A stretch of DNA of 64,000 bases. Source: Arthrobacter pityocampae (GTDB lineage: Bacteria; Actinomycetota; Actinomycetes; Actinomycetales; Micrococcaceae). The notes below the pieces were generated by a model. It saw only the letters and a list, made by a program, of their open reading frames with translations, made no database searches and was not told the origin of the DNA. The position numbers and the translations under genes are program-made. Each line of letters opens with the position of its first letter. The stretch's first letter is position 1. The stretch spans positions 248,001 to 312,000 of the forward strand of contig NZ_PRKW01000006.1 of assembly GCF_002927275.1 (NCBI RefSeq), given 5' to 3'. Positions 61,788 to 64,000 of this stretch are shown in pieces.

Positions 61788-62579
61788 ATGACGTACCCAG
61801 ATACAGCAGCGGCCATCATCATTAGCGTGTACGAGACATCTACGCACTCCCAGATTGGGACCCTACTGATGAAAGTTGGCCTTGGGCCCTATGACCCGGG
61901 TAACGAGACGCGTGGTGGCCAAGGCATCAATAAGGAAAAGCGGCTTACGACTGCCATCCAGACTGCTCCCTCTGCCGTCAGGGAAAAAGCTCTCGCAAGA
62001 CTGACGGTAAAGCTCTGCAACGAGCGCGCTGCGACGGAACGTCCTGAGTGGCTAGATGAACTGGTGGAGGAACTACGTCTTGCCGATCTCTCCCTACATG
62101 GAGATGCCGTCGAAGTGAAGCGGTATGACTGGTCCGATCCGGAGACTCAGTTCACCTGGCGCCTGGGTCCACTCGGTGCTGATGAAATTCCCGTTACCGC
62201 TCAAGCAGGTCAACTTGAAGCGCTACTGACAAATCACAATCTCCCTGTCGCAGCCAATCACTACGCCCAAGCTTTCGAGAGCTTCAAAGCAGGATCTTTG
62301 GAGGCTTCTAATGGTCAATTACGTGCTGCTTTAGAAAACACCCTCGTAAGCCTGACCACCCGGGCCACCGGGTGGTCAGGTGGCCCGGGTGGATCTGCAA
62401 TTGATACCCTAAATGGAAAGGGGTACTTCGCGGATGGGGAGCACAACTACTTCGTCGGCATATGGAAGATCAGTCACGGACAGGGGGCTCATCCTGGCCT
62501 CACGACGGAGGCTGAAGCTGAGTTCCGTTTCCATGCCATCACAGCTGCCATTTACTTTCTCGTTCATCGGTTGACCTGA
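61788..62579 (+). CDS. Abortive-infection-like hypothetical protein (HEPN candidate)
   Basis: 263 residues. The C-terminal half resembles the Abi-C/HEPN pattern: NHYAQAFESFKAGSLEASNGQLRAALENTLVSL, a variable loop, then FVGIWKISHGQGAHPGLT and a closing helix FRFHAITAAIYFLVH. The ISHGQGAHPG loop places His residues near a basic residue, as in HEPN ribonucleases, although the canonical Rx4-6H is not exact. The N-terminal half is unrecognised. The gene contains a GC-rich double hairpin at 62351-62392. It has an AT-rich codon bias like its neighbours. Confidence 0.6.
   Translation: MTYPDTAAAIIISVYETSTHSQIGTLLMKVGLGPYDPGNETRGGQGINKEKRLTTAIQTAPSAVREKALARLTVKLCNERAATERPEWLDELVEELRLADLSLHGDAVEVKRYDWSDPETQFTWRLGPLGADEIPVTAQAGQLEALLTNHNLPVAANHYAQAFESFKAGSLEASNGQLRAALENTLVSLTTRATGWSGGPGGSAIDTLNGKGYFADGEHNYFVGIWKISHGQGAHPGLTTEAEAEFRFHAITAAIYFLVHRLT
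62351..62392 (+). repeat. Two overlapping, mutually exclusive hairpins inside the Abi-like gene
   Basis: Arm CCTGACCACCCGG (62351-62363) pairs with 62368-62380 (loop GCCA). Arm CCACCCGGGCCACC (62356-62369) pairs with 62379-62392 (nine-base loop). Both are perfect, and they cannot form together. GC content is far above that of the surrounding gene. Confidence 0.8.
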
Positions 62580-62818
62580 CAGGCGCTGAGGCCCGCTGCG
62601 AAAAACGCATCCTTGTGACTGCTTGGGCGTGCTGTACGCGTGGGTGCGATTCCCATCGAAGGCCATTCGGGTGCAGGCGCACGCGGTCTCATACACGCGT
62701 ACAGCGGTCAAGATTCAGCTCCTCGATCCACTCGTCAGGATTCAGCGTGAGGGCTGGGTATGGCTCAACGCACGGACGCCCACCGACGTCGACTGAAGCT
62801 GTTCAGCCTTGGGCCCGG
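62580..62818. other. Gap between convergent hypothetical genes
   Basis: About 240 bp with no supported gene. It contains a short tRNA T-arm-like sequence (GTGGGTGCGATTCCCAT near 62641-62657), with no cloverleaf around it. The short ORFs crossing it are not convincing. Confidence 0.4.
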
Positions 62819-63862
62819 TCAACTCTGGACCTCATCCTCAATTACGATTCTAGGCCTCTGTATCGGCCTCGCTTCTGCCTTCCTCATACGCTCCCTTGTC
62901 GGCTCATCAAGTCGCCGGACTGCATCAGCCGCTCCGCCTGAGATGATGCGCTCCCTCAACGTCTGGCCGGTATCGCCCAAGCCAATGTGCGGTGGAAGGC
63001 CACTGGGAAGAACGAGACCTGTAAGGAGGGTAGGAATCGCTACCTCACTGAGGTACTGGCGTAGCTTATTCAGCTCTTGCACAGGACTGGCCCATTCCGT
63101 GAACGGCTCTGGCCGGCGGATCATTGCTGCGGTTTGCGTCTCTACGCCGACTACTTCTCCTACCCGACCTCGTAGCAGAACGTCCCCGACACGAAGTGGT
63201 CGGTGACGACGGTCCTGAGCACCTAATGGTGTTCGATCGTCCGACACGAACGAGCGTGCGGCAGCGATCTGGACAGTTCGGTGCTTATCCGCGTTGGAGT
63301 ACGCCTGCAGGAGAAGTAGTGGGTGGGCTAATTCAACGTCGTGTCCGCTTACTGCAGCGAACCGCTTGGAGACGGAACCGACCTTGCTCGGCCCATCCTC
63401 GAACGGCTGCAACTTCCGCACCGCTTGCCCTAAGCGAGCATTAGAGCTGAAGGCTGTGATCTTTGCGCTCTTCATTCGGCCTGCCCACTTATCGAAACCC
63501 TCCCGGTTGTCATGATCGAAGATGGGCATCGAAACTGCTCGTTGAGCTGAAGGCGAGAGCCTGGGGTTCGCCTTGCTGACCAAGTGCCAAATGACGTTAT
63601 CGAGGGCGGCTCGAAGATGGTTGATGGCCTCGCTGAACAGGAACGACGCAACGGGGGGCACGGGCCGCACCGATTCGACTTCGAGCCTCATCGACGCACC
63701 CCGCCTTATATCCAGCAGCGTCATCGGGCCATCGAGCGACCACTCACCTATCACGTCTCCCATTTCGTAGGCCAGCTGGTCGGCGCGGGCAAGCCTCAGT
63801 GCTACCGATTCGAGCTGAGAAGGTAACCACGCGTATGGCTCAAGGTTCGGTTCGGAAGTCAT
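62819..63862 (-). CDS. Conserved hypothetical protein, 347 residues
   Basis: N-terminal part has FLFSEAINHLRAALDNVIWHLVSKANP, a HEPN-like helix pair with NHLRxALD, then VSMPIFDHDNREGFDKWAGRM and HPLLLLQAYSNADKHRTVQIAA, whose NADKHR resembles a HEPN Rx4-6H-like loop. The C-terminus is beta-rich and basic. Sequences with this pattern are common uncharacterised actinobacterial proteins, often in accessory regions. ATG 63862 lacks a clear ribosome binding site. Confidence 0.65.
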   Translation of the reverse strand: MTSEPNLEPYAWLPSQLESVALRLARADQLAYEMGDVIGEWSLDGPMTLLDIRRGASMRLEVESVRPVPPVASFLFSEAINHLRAALDNVIWHLVSKANPRLSPSAQRAVSMPIFDHDNREGFDKWAGRMKSAKITAFSSNARLGQAVRKLQPFEDGPSKVGSVSKRFAAVSGHDVELAHPLLLLQAYSNADKHRTVQIAAARSFVSDDRTPLGAQDRRHRPLRVGDVLLRGRVGEVVGVETQTAAMIRRPEPFTEWASPVQELNKLRQYLSEVAIPTLLTGLVLPSGLPPHIGLGDTGQTLRERIISGGAADAVRRLDEPTRERMRKAEARPIQRPRIVIEDEVQS

Positions 63863-63942
63863 AATCTCAGCATCTCAGTCGTATGTTTGGGAGGCATCAC
63901 GGACTCTTGCCATAGAGCGCTGCTCGAGGTCTTTGACGACCT

Positions 63943-63990
63943 CACGACTGTAAAGCACACTTGACTATGTAAAGCGACGTTTACACGACT
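63943..63990. repeat. Repeated TGTAAAG half-sites near the window end
   Basis: TGTAAAG at 63949 and 63968, with TTTACA at 63980-63985 forming an inverted repeat with the second copy (six-base spacer). CACGACTG is also present twice (63943 and about 63984). It resembles a small operator array in front of a gene beyond the window; the regulator is unknown. Confidence 0.4.
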
Positions 63991-64000
63991 GGGGGCTTTT

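Noticed and set aside
62590-62665. tRNA-like T arm (GTGGGTGCGATTCCCAT) suggesting an integration site in a tRNA gene
   Set aside because: No matching acceptor, D or anticodon arms can be folded around it, and the loop differs from the TTCRA consensus. It may be a tRNA fragment left by integration, but the evidence is too thin.

Overview
The window reads as one chromosomal contig from a high-GC actinobacterium, most likely a Micrococcaceae member close to Arthrobacter. This rests on GC-rich codon use throughout, the actinobacterial trio phosphomutase–DUF3090–SCO1664, a TerC gene behind a yybP-ykoY-type leader, several promoters placed for leaderless mRNA, and the style of the sugar clusters. 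No rRNA or intact tRNA gene, CRISPR array or replication origin was seen.

1–8.4 kb is a mixed housekeeping and surface stretch: a secreted M6 metallopeptidase cut by the window edge, a class V aminotransferase, a small lipoprotein, a PRC-barrel/DUF2382 protein, an LLM flavin oxidoreductase, a DUF457-type membrane hydrolase and the AMPylase SelO. 8.6–19.2 kb is an envelope or exopolysaccharide locus: a 777-residue secreted coiled coil, a propeller/PKD secreted protein, a proline-rich secreted protein, a cellulose-synthase-like GT2 and a divergent GH18 hydrolase. 19.2–26.9 kb holds scattered genes (GyrI-like, CPBP protease, LssY-C protein, alkyl sulfatase, YbdK ligase, antiporter).

26.9–55.8 kb is sugar catabolism in three regulated blocks. 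(a) A LacI-controlled operon on the minus strand (about 36.1 to 28.9 kb) encodes an ABC importer, two Gfo/Idh dehydrogenases, a TIM-barrel isomerase and ThuA, which suggests oxidation of a glycoside to a 3-keto sugar. (b) A GntR-controlled divergent pair of operons (38.3–45.0 kb) encodes a GntP permease and an isomerase on one side. On the other side are a 3HCDH-family dehydrogenase, DhaK–DhaL kinase, TIM paralogue and RpiB paralogue. The last three match the erythrulose kinase/isomerase route to erythrose 4-phosphate. (c) A DeoR-controlled operon (48.5–55.8 kb) encodes a second ABC importer, a class II aldolase, an ADP-PFK/GK-type kinase and a phosphomannose-isomerase-like protein. Neither ABC system has its own ATPase. 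TerC with its riboswitch and the conserved phosphomutase trio lie between (b) and (c).

56–58.3 kb has a ZIP-like transporter and a hypothetical protein. From 58.4 kb to the end the sequence changes character. A small serine recombinase with palindromes in front of it is followed by genes of lower GC: a RES-domain toxin with a HEPN/RES-type N-terminus, an HhH-GPD-like protein, an abortive-infection-like HEPN candidate and a conserved hypothetical. This looks like an acquired island with defence content that continues past the window end.
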